From: Leucogyrophana mollusca | Taxonomy: Eukaryota; Basidiomycota; Agaricomycetes; Boletales | Assembly (NCBI GenBank): GCA_021014945.1 | Contig: MU266533.1 | Span: 1 to 51,556, forward strand | Reading direction: 5' to 3' | DNA: 51,556 nt | Part shown: positions 36,002 through 47,598 of the stretch, in pieces | Layout of the letters: each line of letters opens with the position of its first letter | Position numbering within the stretch: position 1 is the stretch's first letter | Translations under genes and position numbers: made by a program | The notes under the pieces: generated by a model | What the model was told of the DNA's origin: nothing | What the model saw: only the letters and a program-made list of their open reading frames with translations | Databases searched by the model: none

Positions 36002-36286
36002 ATGCCCATTGCTCCCATCACCGGAAAACTCAGAAAGAGGCTCTGGCTTGACCTCTCGGTCGCACTTGGCCTCGGCGTAACGTCCGCCTATGCTTTCTGG
36101 CAAGTTTATAGCTATTTTTCAACACCTTCTGTGCTAACATACTTATAGGTATGGCATTCACCTAAAGTCTGGTGAGCAGAGGAGCGCATTGCGACGCTTT
36201 GCGAATTCCCACTGACCTGATCTCTAGTGCAAAGGCAGGAGGAGTTCTATCTTAGACTCGAGAGAGCAAGGGCACACAGTCAATAG
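36002..36286 (+). CDS. COX9: Cytochrome c oxidase subunit VIIa (Cox9)
   Basis: Small mitochondrial inner-membrane subunit of complex IV. Exons 36002-36099, 36148-36170 and 36228-36286 give 59 residues, the same length as yeast Cox9. It starts MPIAPITGKLRKRLWLDLSV, has one helix (ALGLGVTSAYAFWYGIHL) and ends with a charged tail (QRQEEFYLRLERAR). Intron 1 begins with GCAAGT rather than GT; using it is the only way to join AFW to YGIHLKS in frame, and GCAAGT is the standard form of GC-AG introns. The middle exon is only 23 bases. It is head-to-head with CDC55. Confidence 0.9.
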
Positions 36287-36330
36287 ATGTAGAGGGAGAG
36301 CTTCCGTCGCGTTGCAGAGTGCATATAAAT

Positions 36331-36920
36331 TTATTCGCCATCGTCGTCTCCACCGCGGTCGGGCCTGGCATACACAGTTGTGATCACTGCGCCGAATCCC
36401 AAAATCATTATCGCCGCACTCAAACACTGCCTGTTTTCGTGGTCTCACCGGGTCAGGATGACTCACAATAAGTCCGAAGACGCTTTGAGTCCCTCCTAGC
36501 TTCACTTGTTGTAGAAATCAATATTGGACTACAACTGAAAAACATGGTAATGTAAAGAACGTATGTTCAGCCCATTCAAAACACCATCCCGAATAAAATG
36601 ACAGGTAGATGATCTGCTAGGCCAAGTCGGTGAACTGTGCACCATCGCTTTCGCCGTGTTGTTTAACGTCAATGCCAACCAATAAATGAGCAGGACGTAG
36701 ATAATCGCGGCTGTCGGAACGACCATGTGTAGAATATCGAGGTAATGTGGATGGCCGGATTATTCCACTCCCGGCTACGGTGCTTGCAGCGTTTTTCGTC
36801 ACGATGAATGGCATGAGTGGAAGACGCGAAAATTGTAAATTGTATTGCGCTGGAAGGAAGAACATCAAAACTAAAGGCAACCAGTGGTGATTCCAGCGAG
36901 AAGACTCCAACTGAGGAAAT
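36331..36920 (-). CDS. Unassigned small membrane protein, borders uncertain
   Basis: A minus-strand exon chain is suggested but not solved. The last exon (36331-36426) reads CLSAAIMILGFGAVITTVYA then RPDRGGDDDGE and stop, a clear membrane helix with an acidic tail. It joins well to an upstream exon ending KLGGTQSVFGLI (about 36463-36500). Further upstream a frame with VVPTAAIIYVLLIYWLAL (about 36660-36726) could be another helix, but frames do not connect simply. The stop is 45 bases from the convergent COX9 stop, and the 5' end would face Clr2. I do not recognise the family. The last exon is the firmest part; the start is a guess. Confidence 0.4.
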
Positions 36921-37043
36921 GTTGTTATTTGTGCTTGTTTACATGGTGTATCGCTTACTTAATAAGCTCAAATTCAGATATACTCGTAAATTATTTCTTG
37001 GATATAAATTGTTAACTTACCCTGATCAGTGCCTTCACTAACG

Positions 37044-39645
37044 ATGTCGGCTCGAGGGATTTCCTCAGCCCATGCATTACCTGCTAATCCGACATTCATT
37101 GACTTTCCTAGGTCTGACGGCGATCAGAGCCAATGGCCAACAAATACCACGAAAGCAGTCGACCAGGAAGGACATGTGAACTTCATGCGCCCCGTTCCCC
37201 TCGACGAAAGTCTCTGCATCAAGTGGCGGCGTGAGGTCGGCACTAGCCTCGCGCAGCGCATGGGCCTACCGCGTACGTTCCACCCCGGCTTAAACTGCTC
37301 ATCAGCTAACAGGTGTACTCTCGCATACGTTCTGCAGAGGGACCCACATACGTGCTTCGCGGATGGCCCGACAACTATCAGATGTTCGACCACAATAAAG
37401 GTCCCCAAGGCAATCCACGTCATGACGCGTATCTAATGGGTAATCCTTTCATCTGCCCTACTCTAGAGTGATCTAACTCTGCCCAGGATCCAGATCCGCA
37501 AAACGTTTCCGCTCGGTCCCAGAATTCATCCCACATGCGCTCTGGCTCATCCAAGATGAAACGATGGATCGCGCCAACTGCCCCTGTAAATACTGCGGTA
37601 AAAAGCCACAGCGCGAGATAACAGCAACTATGGGCCTTCTCCCTAAACGCTCTACTCCCACCGGTGCGACGCCCCCTCGCCCCGCACTCGGCCCTGTGCG
37701 TTCTGCGAGACAACCGCGTGAGCGTACAAAACCATACGCCGCCATTCGTAGGGCGCCGATGCCTATAAAGCAGCCGCAGGGCCCCAAACAGCCTATGGTA
37801 CGTGAGCGGAATAGTGACCTGAGGGCGGCGTATGGGGAGGGGCAATATGCACGGCGGTGGTTCAGAGAAGGCGAGCTGCTGTGGTGTCATCTCAATCCGC
37901 CAATCCCTGGGAGATACGGGGAGATGGACGGGATCACCTTTTGGCCTGGGATTGTGGAAGAAGTGAAACTGAAAAACGAGGCTATTCCACGAGCTGTAGG
38001 CGTGGCTGCAAATGGCGAAGCCAGTAGCTCCAAAGAGGTTGACAATGCGCCGGTGTCGAAGGATGGGGTGAAGAGTACAGAGCCAGACGACGATGACGAC
38101 GTACCGTGGTCCGTGCGTCAGACAATATCCTACAAAATGAAGCTCCTCGCTGTCTCGCATTCATATTACGTTCCTGACACCCAAGTTCTACCCTATCAAG
38201 CCTATGGACCCTCCCCCGATCTACTCCAGGCTATCCACGATATTAATCCGGAAGAGATGAACCCGGACCCAGCGCGCATCGCTGCGTTCAACCCCTGTCC
38301 CCTTGAAGCAGCAGAGGGCAAATCTGTTGTGCGATTCGCCGACGCCGCAGCGCCGTATGCCCTTGCTGTCCAAATCGCGAGTTACGTTGCAGGCTATTGG
38401 TCCCCAACTGACGACTGGGAGTACAAGTTCTCGGTCACCCCTCCAGCGATCTCTCAACATTTCCTGCAACCGCTCCCGAATGGAGCGATGCCGTCTCTTC
38501 ATTCGGTGATGAATGCGACAATGTCATATAACAGTGCGTTGAACGGAATGGCTCCTGGACCGATCTCCATATCAGCGCCTTCTGCATCGTTCGCCCCTGT
38601 TCAAGTCGCACATACAGTGACACAGACCCGATATCAGGGTCTATGGTGGGGAGCAGAGCGTATATGGACCGATGAGCTCATCAGGCTTAAATTGTCGCGC
38701 CAGCAGATCGCACCGCAGGGTGCAGAGAACATTTACCCGCCTGCGGGCCCGTCGGAGAAAGCCATTGAATATAACAGGACCAATGGTGTTGAGGCGGACG
38801 GGGCTGACCTCGGCGCTGGTGGACGAGGCGTGTTCATGAAACTGGATGGGTTATTTGTGGTTGACGTTCCGAGGGAGGATGGGCAGGGCACAAAAAAAGA
38901 ATGTCAGGCGTCTGGGATGCTGTATGAGCTGGTGGATGAGGATTGGGAGGAAACTGTCGGTGTGTCGTCGAGCAAGGGGAAAGAGAAAGAAATTGCTCTC
39001 TCGAGTGGAAGTGGCACACCTCAGCTCGTAGATGGCGCCGTGCCGGAAGGACCGTCGTTCACGCAGGATTCCTCGCTCCAGCCCCCTCCACTGGCCAATC
39101 CAGATCCCACTGTCCCCGTTGAATCGACGACGTCAGATGTGATCTCTCACAGCCTCCCATCCAGTCAACCAGCCACCCAAATTCAGGCTCGGCCCAAAGG
39201 GCGATCTGCGAACGAGCAACTATCCCACCCCATCCTCTCATCACCGTTTTCTCTCCCAGAGGCCCCTGAAGGGTTCAAATTCCGACCTTTCCTGTCTCCA
39301 GGGCACGAGGTGGTCATATCGCTCACGCTCATCGCCGGGCGGTACTATCCTAAGCTGCTGCAGCATTCGCTTTTGGACCATTCTGTGCAGCAAGCTTTGA
39401 ATGCTGGTACGGATGATCGGGGGATGCAACTTTGGGCGCTGGAAGGGCTGACGCCTGGATACCATAATACAGTGGACCCGACGAAGTGGAGGCGGACTAG
39501 GTTGGCAATGATGAGAGATGCGGACAAGGATGCAAGGACGGGGCTGACGGAGCATTGGCAGGCGAGGGCTAGGGAAAAGGCTGCTCAGATCGCCATCGAA
39601 CAAGGACACCTTCAGGAGGACGTTTCCATGGGGAGTGAAGAATAA
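37044..39645 (+). CDS. Clr2-type transcriptional silencing protein
   Basis: Related to fission yeast Clr2, a subunit of the SHREC histone-deacetylase complex that silences heterochromatin. Exons 37044-37272, 37338-37439 and 37487-39645, about 829 residues. The N-terminal Clr2_transil-like domain is recognisable once the introns are removed: PTYVLRGWPDNYQMFDH, HDAYLMGS, FRSVPEFIPHALWLIQDET, and a cysteine cluster NCPCKYCGKKP. The middle has a BAH-like segment (WFREGELLWCHLNPPIPGRY, ITFWPGIVEEVKLK) and the block YKMKLLAVSHSYYVPDTQVL. A second part, with LWWGAERIWTDELIRLKLSR and GVFMKLDGLFVVDVP, extends to the C-terminus. Two low-complexity Ser/Pro linkers separate domains. The first ATG in frame was chosen. 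Family assignment rests on the N-terminal domain. Confidence 0.75.
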
Positions 39646-40064
39646 CCGATGGTCATTGACTAACAATACGTACTTACTCTTCTATTCGCCGCCGTCAATT
39701 GGATTGTTGTTTTCTGGAATAATAAAAGAGCTTCATGCTTATAATCAGGTTGTAATGAATTCTTGAGAATCACAAGTGTCATCGGCCTTAGCCGTGTTAT
39801 GAAGTGTGGCGGCTTGTTCATGATCCATCATCATACCGACCGTTTACCCGCCATTCGACCGTGTCTCACAGAACGACAGTTCTCAAGCTTGTTTCACTTT
39901 TATATCGCTCAGTCTACAAGCTTGGGGGATCTGTCGTGTCTTGCTAGGCTTTCTGTCCGTTTACCCACTCGATCTCTGTAACGGCCTCTCCAGCGACTCC
40001 GGCGGATCCTCCCAAGCTTGTCCTTTCTTCAGGGCGTTTCGTCTCGCTGATATATTTTTCCAAT
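39646..40064. other. Intergenic, Clr2 3' region and KAR9-like promoter
   Basis: 419 bases between two plus-strand genes. No further coding sequence or repeat is seen. Confidence 0.5.
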
Positions 40065-42969
40065 ATGACCACTATAATCACTAGCTCTCTGTCCCCAGAC
40101 AGTCTTGCATCGACACCGGCTTCGCAGTATCACTCGCTACTCCCCTCACCTTCCGGTCTTTCTGCCGCAGGTGGCTCTGCGTCATCATCGAGTGTATCTT
40201 TGACAGCTGAAGAGGAAGGCGAGCGTCGCGTCCTCTGTACGCGCCAACTTGCATTGACTCTGGCTTTTACAGAGAATGTTACCATTACTACCAGCCGTTC
40301 CATGCTTTCGAAGAAGAAAGGGAAACGGAAGAGCCAAGAGTATGTCCACCTTCTGCCTATGTCAGAGCTGCCCTGATCGCGGCGTCATCACTCAGAGATA
40401 TCCGCCTTCTCGCCATTTCTACGCATATCACCGAGCTTTCGTACAGTATATCTGACATCCAGACGCGTATATTCGGTCAGCTGGGATTCTTTGTTCGCGC
40501 CTTCAGCACCGCTGATGTCGGACCCCGCAGAGATACAAGAACTACGACACAAGTCGCATTCATCCGGTGATGCTGCAGGCACGACTGCTATCATTGACAA
40601 AGCCCTCATGAACCTCGATGAACGACTAGAGGCTGTAAGCGAGGGTATGAAGACCGTGAATGAATCGGTCGCGCCGTTCATAGAATCTGAGGCCGCCTCC
40701 GACGGAGCGGTCAAAGCTGAGCCCACCGAGCAAACCGTCCTCCTCCGAAAACATACGACTTTGGTTGGAGAGTGGGAGGCGGTCCAGAGCGAGACGGATA
40801 TATTACGGGAGGAGCTGAAGGAGGATAAATGGTTAACTGTGTTCCGAACAGTTACCGAACAGGCAGATGGTATGATGTCAAGCCTTGAGAAAGCGGTCAA
40901 TCGTTGCCAGGTAAAATGACGTACCTGTTATCAATTGAACGCGAGCTAACGCCACGCAGGATTTCATTTGGCAAGTACATCGGAGGGGCACAGACGATTC
41001 GTCGTCATTTACGAACTCACTGCGCTCTGAAAAGTCACCTGTGAGCCTCGAGGTATTCAACGAACTGGTCAGTTCTTTCGAAGCAAAGAAAAAGTCGGTT
41101 TGTCTCCTTTGTGGCCGAAGCTTTCGCTCATAATTTTTGCTAGACACTATGTACCGGCAACCTCCAAGGTCCTGTCCATCATTGACAATGGTGTCCAGAA
41201 TCGTGTGACAAAGAATGGCGAGACATTACGACGACACGCTGAATCTGCAAAGCGGTGGCGAACACTGAAAGAGAGGATGGCTAGAACGGACACCGAGATG
41301 GAAAACGTACGAAAGCTTCTCGTTGGTGCGGAAATGACGCCCAGCGAAACAGGCTCGAGCACATCACACAACACTGCAAACGGATACCTCGCAACGCCCC
41401 CCAATGGGTCTACAAAGAGTAGGGGCTCAAGCAGAGCGAGCACCACCATCTCGAGGTCCATGTCGCCCTTACGCAAGTTTGCGAGAAAGCTAACCGGGGC
41501 CAAGTCTCCCGCCACTCCCGCCGTAGCATTGCCAGTGTCTAGAGAGCCGTCACAAGGCCCATCATCGGAACCAATAAAGGCTCTTCGGCGCCAGCGGACA
41601 ACTATATTCTCATTTCGCGGAAGTCCGACAACACCCCAAACACCAGATCGGGGGCACAAGTATAGTCAAAGCCTGACCCCTGAATCATCCCCAGTGTCTA
41701 AACGTATCGACCCTAATACCACTGTGAAGTCCAGATCTTCATCCAAACAGCCTTGGAATAGCTCGACAAAGGTAGTGCAGGAAGATAGGAGTGGGTCTAC
41801 TGTTAAACCCACTCCACCAAAGCGACCGTCGGCTCAGGCAGTGTTGACCCCCGAACATGGACCCCTTGTCCCTTCGACACCTAGCAGACGCAGCGTGTCA
41901 CGAAGTTCGAATGCATCATCACGCCCATGGTCGCCAGTGACTTCTTCGATATCAACTGCACCTTCTTCAAACCCCTCCATCCCACCCCTTCCTCCACTTT
42001 ACTCACGACCACCTTCACGCTCCCAGACGCCTGGCTTGGGGGCCACACCCCGGCCACGACCGAAAACGCCCAGTCACATCCCCGCGCCTGCACTGCAATG
42101 GCGCTCTGTCTCTTCACGACAGCCCGGTTTTGATGACGATGACGACGCGGAATTCACGACTCTCATGCAGCGCGCATTTTCTTCCCCACCATCATCAGGA
42201 GCCAATAATACATCGCCTGGCCGCTCCCAGACCCCAAGTGGTTCCCGTATACCCCCTCCACGTCCTCCTAGTCGGTCGATGATACCTGTTCCCAGCTTTC
42301 ACATCTCATCGGAGTCGAGGCCATCATCGACGATGTCTTTCTATCGCCCGGAGAGCCCTTTGACAAATTTCCGTGGCTCAGGATTCAGAGCACAGACTCC
42401 CGAATCCGCGTTGCGCGCTACAGCTCAGCAGATTCCATTTTATCAGGGCGGCGGGGTACGTATGACATCCCGCCCGACGCTACCGAGCAAACTCCCCCCT
42501 TCGAGCTTTCGCGACGGGTCGACGACTCGTACGCCTAGCTCGCGTCCTGGATCGCGCGCTGGCGCATATACTCCAACCATGGAGCAGAACCCTGTGCACC
42601 AGTATGTTCCCGCCAACTCCAAAGACCCCCTCGACGCCGAAGTAGCAGCCATTGTGAACTCCATCGCTCATGGTCTCTTAATTGAACGCGTCGATCCTCC
42701 TCTTCGCACCGTTCCCCGCGAGGGAGAGGAGATTCGGGCGTCCTATGCATTTTCGAATTCGCTCTCGAGGAAGGTCGTGACCTGCAGACTAACGACCTTG
42801 ACGCGTTCGGGACCGAAGACAAACAATCATGACACGACAACTAAGAAGGTCATGTGTCGTGTTGGGGGAGGTGAGAATATTAGTTTCATTCCCTACCACT
42901 CACGTTAACTCTGTGCTAGGCTGGCAAGATTTGCAACTTTACATGCTCAATCGTCAAGCAGGCATGTAG
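40065..42969 (+). CDS. KAR9-like cortical protein with C-terminal GAR domain
   Basis: Likely microtubule-associated protein that guides spindles and nuclei; the role is by analogy with yeast Kar9. Exon 1 (40065 to about 40339) is Ser-rich. Next come DIRLLAISTHITELSYSISD, then IFEIQELRHKSHSSGD across an intron, then a helical N-terminal domain (ALMNLDERLEAVSEGMKTVN, VNRCQ/DFIWQVHRRGTDD). A later exon gives HYVPATSKVLSIIDNGVQNR. The central 400 residues are Ser/Pro/Arg-rich and basic, typical for microtubule binding, with many Thr-Pro and Ser-Pro sites. The C-terminus KKVMCRVGGGWQDLQLYMLN is a GAR (GAS2-related) domain, joined across the last intron near 42871. Stop at 42967. The KAR9 assignment is moderate; the GAR domain is clear. 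Confidence 0.7.
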
Positions 42970-43333
42970 ATATTGGGAACATCTGAATTATTGGATTCAA
43001 TATTCACTACTGTACCGAGGGGTTGGGGGGACATTTGCACTAGAACGTCATCAAGTATTATTTTGTATCCCATCGTCGTTTGTCATCATGCATGTTCACC
43101 TCTGTTCATCGTTATTTTTTGCGTTGTCGCTACTATGGAATCTACCTATGGTTCTCTTAATTCACTTGCAACGTTTTCTGAAAATTTAGTGGACCATCCT
43201 ATCGTACAGCTGGGAGGCAAGCAGAACATTGGTACGTAGGAAAGGTGAGCGGACGGTATTCGATACTATGTTGGCACTCCCTGTTCGTATCTGGCATCCC
43301 ATGGAGACACGAGTAACCAGAGGTCACCCCTCC

Positions 43334-45299
43334 TTAAAGACACCTACAAAAACAGACATGATCCAGCCATCCGTTGTATTCATATGAATCTGAAGAAGTG
43401 TCACTTTCAGAATCCTCTAAAGTTCGAGGACCTGCTGCGCGTGCCCGTCGTCGACCTCCTCTTCCATTCCTGGGCGGAGCAGTATATAGTCGCTGCAGAC
43501 AGCTCAATTGAGCCGTGCAACAGATCATGAGAAAAGTGAAGTACGTACAATGTCAGCTTGCCCATACGCGACATCAACTAACGGGGGTGCAGCAGCCTGC
43601 GACTGCGTCCGAAACGACGACGTCCTCACACGGAGCCGCGCCCAGGACCGCGCAAGGCGCCCCGCTGGAACACTGGAAGGAGGTGGTGGTTCCACGGCGG
43701 TAGTTCCACTTAGGACACATTCCCCTTCCGACGGCGTGTTCTTCGATGGACCGAGGTCGTCGGTGTTTGTTTGTGGATCAAGCGCTCTTGGGGACGCCTC
43801 GATCGAAGATCTCTGGCGACGAATGCTTGCGCGAAGGCGTGCCTGCAACCGTGCGAGAAAATTCGCTGGAACATTGGGGAGAGACGGTGGTTTTGTGGCG
43901 GAATCTCTGGGGGTGGGTTCCACGTCTGGAACAGGTTTCGTTGAGTTTGGGTTGTCGGGGTTGGCTGGTGTCTGGTGTGGAAACCAGTTGGGTCGAGCCG
44001 GTACCCAAAATGAAGACACCTACCTCCAGAAAGGAGTCCCAATCATGATCCTCGTGGTCCATAGCATTTCGCCCTTGAGTACGTTCAGGCAAGGTAGCGG
44101 GCAACTGAGGGTAAGATGCGCATAGTTAACAACATGCAGGCACGCCAACAGACAGCACCCGATAGCTGACTTACATTCAGGATTAATGAGTCCAGTGAGT
44201 CAGCCCGCGGGATAGAACCGCTCGGTTGTGTGATTTGTGAAGGTTGCGTGCGGTGGTGGGCCCGTTGACGGCCTGCGTGTTCGGTCATCGCGTGGGATGT
44301 GTGGGGTACACCATCAGTTTGTTCTGGGCGATTTGCAGCTAGGATTTCTCTAGCTCTTACACCCGCCTCGACGTCCCATACACGTATTGTCTCATCGTCT
44401 GATGCACTCGCAACAAATTTAGCATCCGGTGAATATGTTACGGCGTGAATGCCGCCAGTATGACCGTCAAAGGGACCTGCAATGAGCTTGCACGTAGTGA
44501 TGTCCCAGATGCACACTGTGTGATCGTACGACCCGCTGGCAATCCTCCCGCCATCCGGTGACAATGCAAGACAGAGAACCCCATCCTTGTGTTTGACCAA
44601 AGGCTGGGATACGAGGCGACCGTCCTCTGCATCTCGGATCTGTATCTTCCCCTGATCACCTCCATATATGAATTGTCGCCCGTCGTGAGACAACGCGATA
44701 GAATATATCCGTCCCACCTGGAACGGCCCTGCCATGAGCCGCCCAGTCGCTGCATCCCATACTCGTACTGTGTCGTCCCAAGAACAGCTAGCGAGCTTCT
44801 TGCCGTCTGATGAGTAGACAACTGCACCAACATGGCCAGTGTGACCTTCAAGTGGGCCCATCGTTGATCTGCCAGTTTCAATGTCCCATATGCGAATGGC
44901 CGACTCCTCTAGTGAAGCGCTGACAAGATGACGGCCATTGGGCAAGAGAGCGAATGAAGTGATAGAAGCAGGCGTTTCAATGGTGTGGATGATGCGTCTG
45001 GAATCGAGATCCCAAATACGGATTGTGTGATCGGACGATCCACTGATGACGGTTTTGCCATCAGGAGTGACTGCTGCTGCATGAACAGGGTCGCTGTGTG
45101 CTCTGAATGGTTTACCAACAACTTCACCCTTGTCGACATCCCAGAGGAGGAGTGGTTGATCCCTACTCGAAGAGCCGCTGACAATGTAGCGACCATCGGG
45201 AGTGTAAGCAACGGACCAGAAAACGTCCACATGATTCCCCCTGAACGTTTGTCTGCAAAGTTGCCGAGAACCCTCGGGTTGAATTGATGAAGTCGACAT
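43334..45299 (-). CDS. WD40-repeat protein with long disordered tail
   Basis: A seven-bladed beta-propeller followed by a low-complexity tail; function unknown. The start is the ATG at 45299 (MSTSSIQPEGSRQ); an in-frame ATG at 45404 would add 35 residues. WD blades end LLWDV, IRIWDL, IRIWDI, VRVWDA, IQIRDA, VCIWDI and IRVWDV. The tail is joined by introns from LDSLILN to LPATLPERTQ, from DHDWDSFLE to TPANPDNPN, and then to RLYTAPPRNGRGG. Inside the tail a motif occurs twice: LPNVPANFLARLQARLRAS and SSVPAGRLARSWARLRVRT. The last residues, CFCRCL, form a cysteine cluster. Such proteins form large families in mushroom genomes; family members often differ in the tail. No frame break is seen. Confidence 0.85.
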
Positions 45300-47322
45300 G
45301 AGGGCTTGTTTCCTATGCGGATATGGGAACGTGTGACCGAATAAACGCCTGATGGACAGGCAAGGAGGTTGACGGGCGCTCGAAACTAGGTGTCGCCGAA
45401 TCATCGCCCCCTTGGAGAACTATAGATGTATGAGTTGGAGGCGATGTCTCCGTTTTCTGTAGAATTCTCCAGCTTCGATCATCCAGACATTCACACCCGC
45501 CCTGGCTCTGTCAAGTGTTCAGGCGACGCCCTCGAATTAGTCTCCCGTAGGCAGACCAAAGTTTCGAACGAAAACAGTCGCTCCTTCTTGCTTCGGATCA
45601 CAAGCCCATGACCTAGTTTTGTAGGCAGAACATATATATATCAAAGGAATGAGACTGTCAGAATGACAGTCTTATTCATTCGATATAATCGTTGACCAGT
45701 CCTCGAAGATTGTACATGTTGCTCGAGTCATTTTTCGAATAGCGCAAATACGGAAGGACCAAACAGAAAGACTGGATGATTTTGGGGTAAAACACGCTGC
45801 CTGATCTGATTGCTCAGCAACTTGCTGGACTAACTATCTCCATTTGCAAGTCAACGACCATCCTAATTCGAAGTGACTTTGATCTGCCAACGGGAGGCCA
45901 TTTGCGAGTCCCACTAAGTCAATCCGATACTATGGCCATGGTTGATATAACTTAGACGGCACCAATTCTGACATTTTGCTCAGACGATCCTTCAATCACA
46001 CCAGAGATTACGGCTGCTGTAGCCGTCTTATATCATCTGTCACCGTTGGTGTGCCAGAGGCGCCAGTTCTAGACAGTAAAGCTCTGTTGCCCAGCGGAAA
46101 TAGCACCGACAGCCAGCTTTCCTGAAGGCGACGCGCTTCCAGTTCATTCGCCTGCTATGATTGTCGAAGGACACAGAAGATATTGGTACCATCACCCCAG
46201 AAACGCCCAAGTCGCCAGTCGTCGCCGACGTTGGGCAAAAAGTCGTACGAATACCGATCAAATGCAGTCACCAGCAACCTGACGTCCAACAAGTGGACAT
46301 CCCAGGAGTGCCACTACCTGCCTACTCAGGGTGAGGCACGTCGATCCAATCCGGTTTCACGCCGTGTGGTTTCCAATACATCTGGCACAGAATTTATGGC
46401 AGGAGAAGGTCAGAGAACTTGAAATCAAAGAAGGATTATACCAAATTGGATCAAGGATGGCCTCAGTTTGGGCGTCAGGACCTGGTTTTGAGGGCATGGC
46501 CTTGCCACTGATGTGGAATCAGTAAGACGCGCCAAACGGGTATATGAAACTCAATTGCGCACATTCATGCCCCTGCGGTCCCTTCTCGCTTTACCTTCTC
46601 TCTCCTCCAGTCCCGGGCGGAAGGTGGGGGCGTGCGTGTGGTTTGGTGTGATAAGGGGGACGGCGAAGGGGTGTGGCTGTTGAGGACGGAGCTAGACGGC
46701 TGTGTCACCATTAGGCCACCCGGAGATAGCCTGGCCAGTCCCAAAACGCGGTTCCAGGGCGACACCAGGGGCAGGAGCTCCATTGCAGGGCAGGGTGATA
46801 CAAATCGGTGTTCATGGATGTTTGAGCGACCATGCGTTATTGGGCAGGCTCGGGTGTACATTGTATAGTCGAGGCGATTGAACTTGCCCTCATCCATGTC
46901 GAGGAACCCCCATCAGACCCGCCACCAGTCACAATTTCCGCTGTGCGCGCCCATACCTGCGTCTGACTTGGAATCACTGAGTGGCCCATCCGGTGAATGG
47001 AAATTACAACTGCGTACGGAAACCCCAATTCAACCCTTCACCAACCTTCAGATATTGAATATACAGCGGGAATGTTCATAATCACATTCAACAGTGAGCT
47101 CGTGCCGCGAACGCCAAAAGTGGCCGGATGAGTGGCACGCGCCCAGTCATTTCGTCAGATGGGCCCTCGATGATGGTAGTGTTGTATTGACAGACTGACA
47201 GTTTTTTTCTGTCGGGAAGGTCTGCAAAGGAGAGCAAATAATTAGTTAGCGACGACACGACAGGTTAAGAATTTAAAGACGAACATCCAAATTTCAAGTT
47301 GAATATGTGTCGCATCTGGGAA
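45300..47322. other. Gene-poor region, 2 kb
   Basis: No gene can be confirmed. A long imperfect inverted repeat lies at 45633-45688 (separate entry). At 46177-46330 a frame flanked by CACAG and GTGAGG reads IGTITPETPKSPVVADVGQ and VDIPGVPLPAYSG; it has coding-like composition and could be an exon remnant, but I cannot place it. Confidence 0.4.
45633..45688. repeat. Long imperfect inverted repeat
   Basis: AGACTGTCA (45652-45660) pairs perfectly with TGACAGTCT (45664-45672) around a three-base loop. Outward, GAATG pairs with CATTC and TATATC with GATATA, with small bulges. The unit lies about 350 bases upstream of the WD40 start. It could be a small MITE-like element or a structured promoter part. 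Confidence 0.6.
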
Positions 47323-47352
47323 TTGTTTGTTCCAGAGGCTGTTGCCAAACAA
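47323..47352. promoter_or_regulatory. Shared upstream element, copy 2 (MFS relic)
   Basis: TTGTTTGTTCCAGAGG ... TTGCCAAACAA, nearly identical to 48436-48465 and similar to 581-608. It lies upstream of the decayed MFS copy, at about the place expected for that copy's promoter. Confidence 0.5.
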
Positions 47353-47598
47353 CTCATGAACTGTGAATTTGTGGCAGTCACTTCAGTTTTATGTTGGACC
47401 CATGGGTCCTGGGAACCAACCCCTGTCGAAAATACATCCTGCCATCATCCTGCTTCCTTGAACTATTTCGCAACCCCTGATTCTATATGAAATTTGTTCC
47501 GGCTGTCTGAAACCAAAATAACGGTGAGCACGCTCGCAGACATACTTACTCCAAGCGCTTCCTTCGATGCCAATTGATGCCTTTACGGTGTGATGGCA

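Noticed and set aside
36930..37090. Minus-strand frame starting MNVGLAGNAWAEE that could be exon 1 of the unassigned gene
   Set aside because: It would overlap the Clr2 start codon and first exon in antisense; the resemblance to a good exon is likely chance.
37420..38160. 246-codon minus-strand frame
   Set aside because: It is antisense to the Clr2-like exon, has no known motif and is explained by codon bias of the real gene.
20640..45299. Secondary-metabolite or defence gene cluster
   Set aside because: The genes are conserved housekeeping functions; ERG4 and the transporters alone do not make a cluster, and no backbone enzyme is present.
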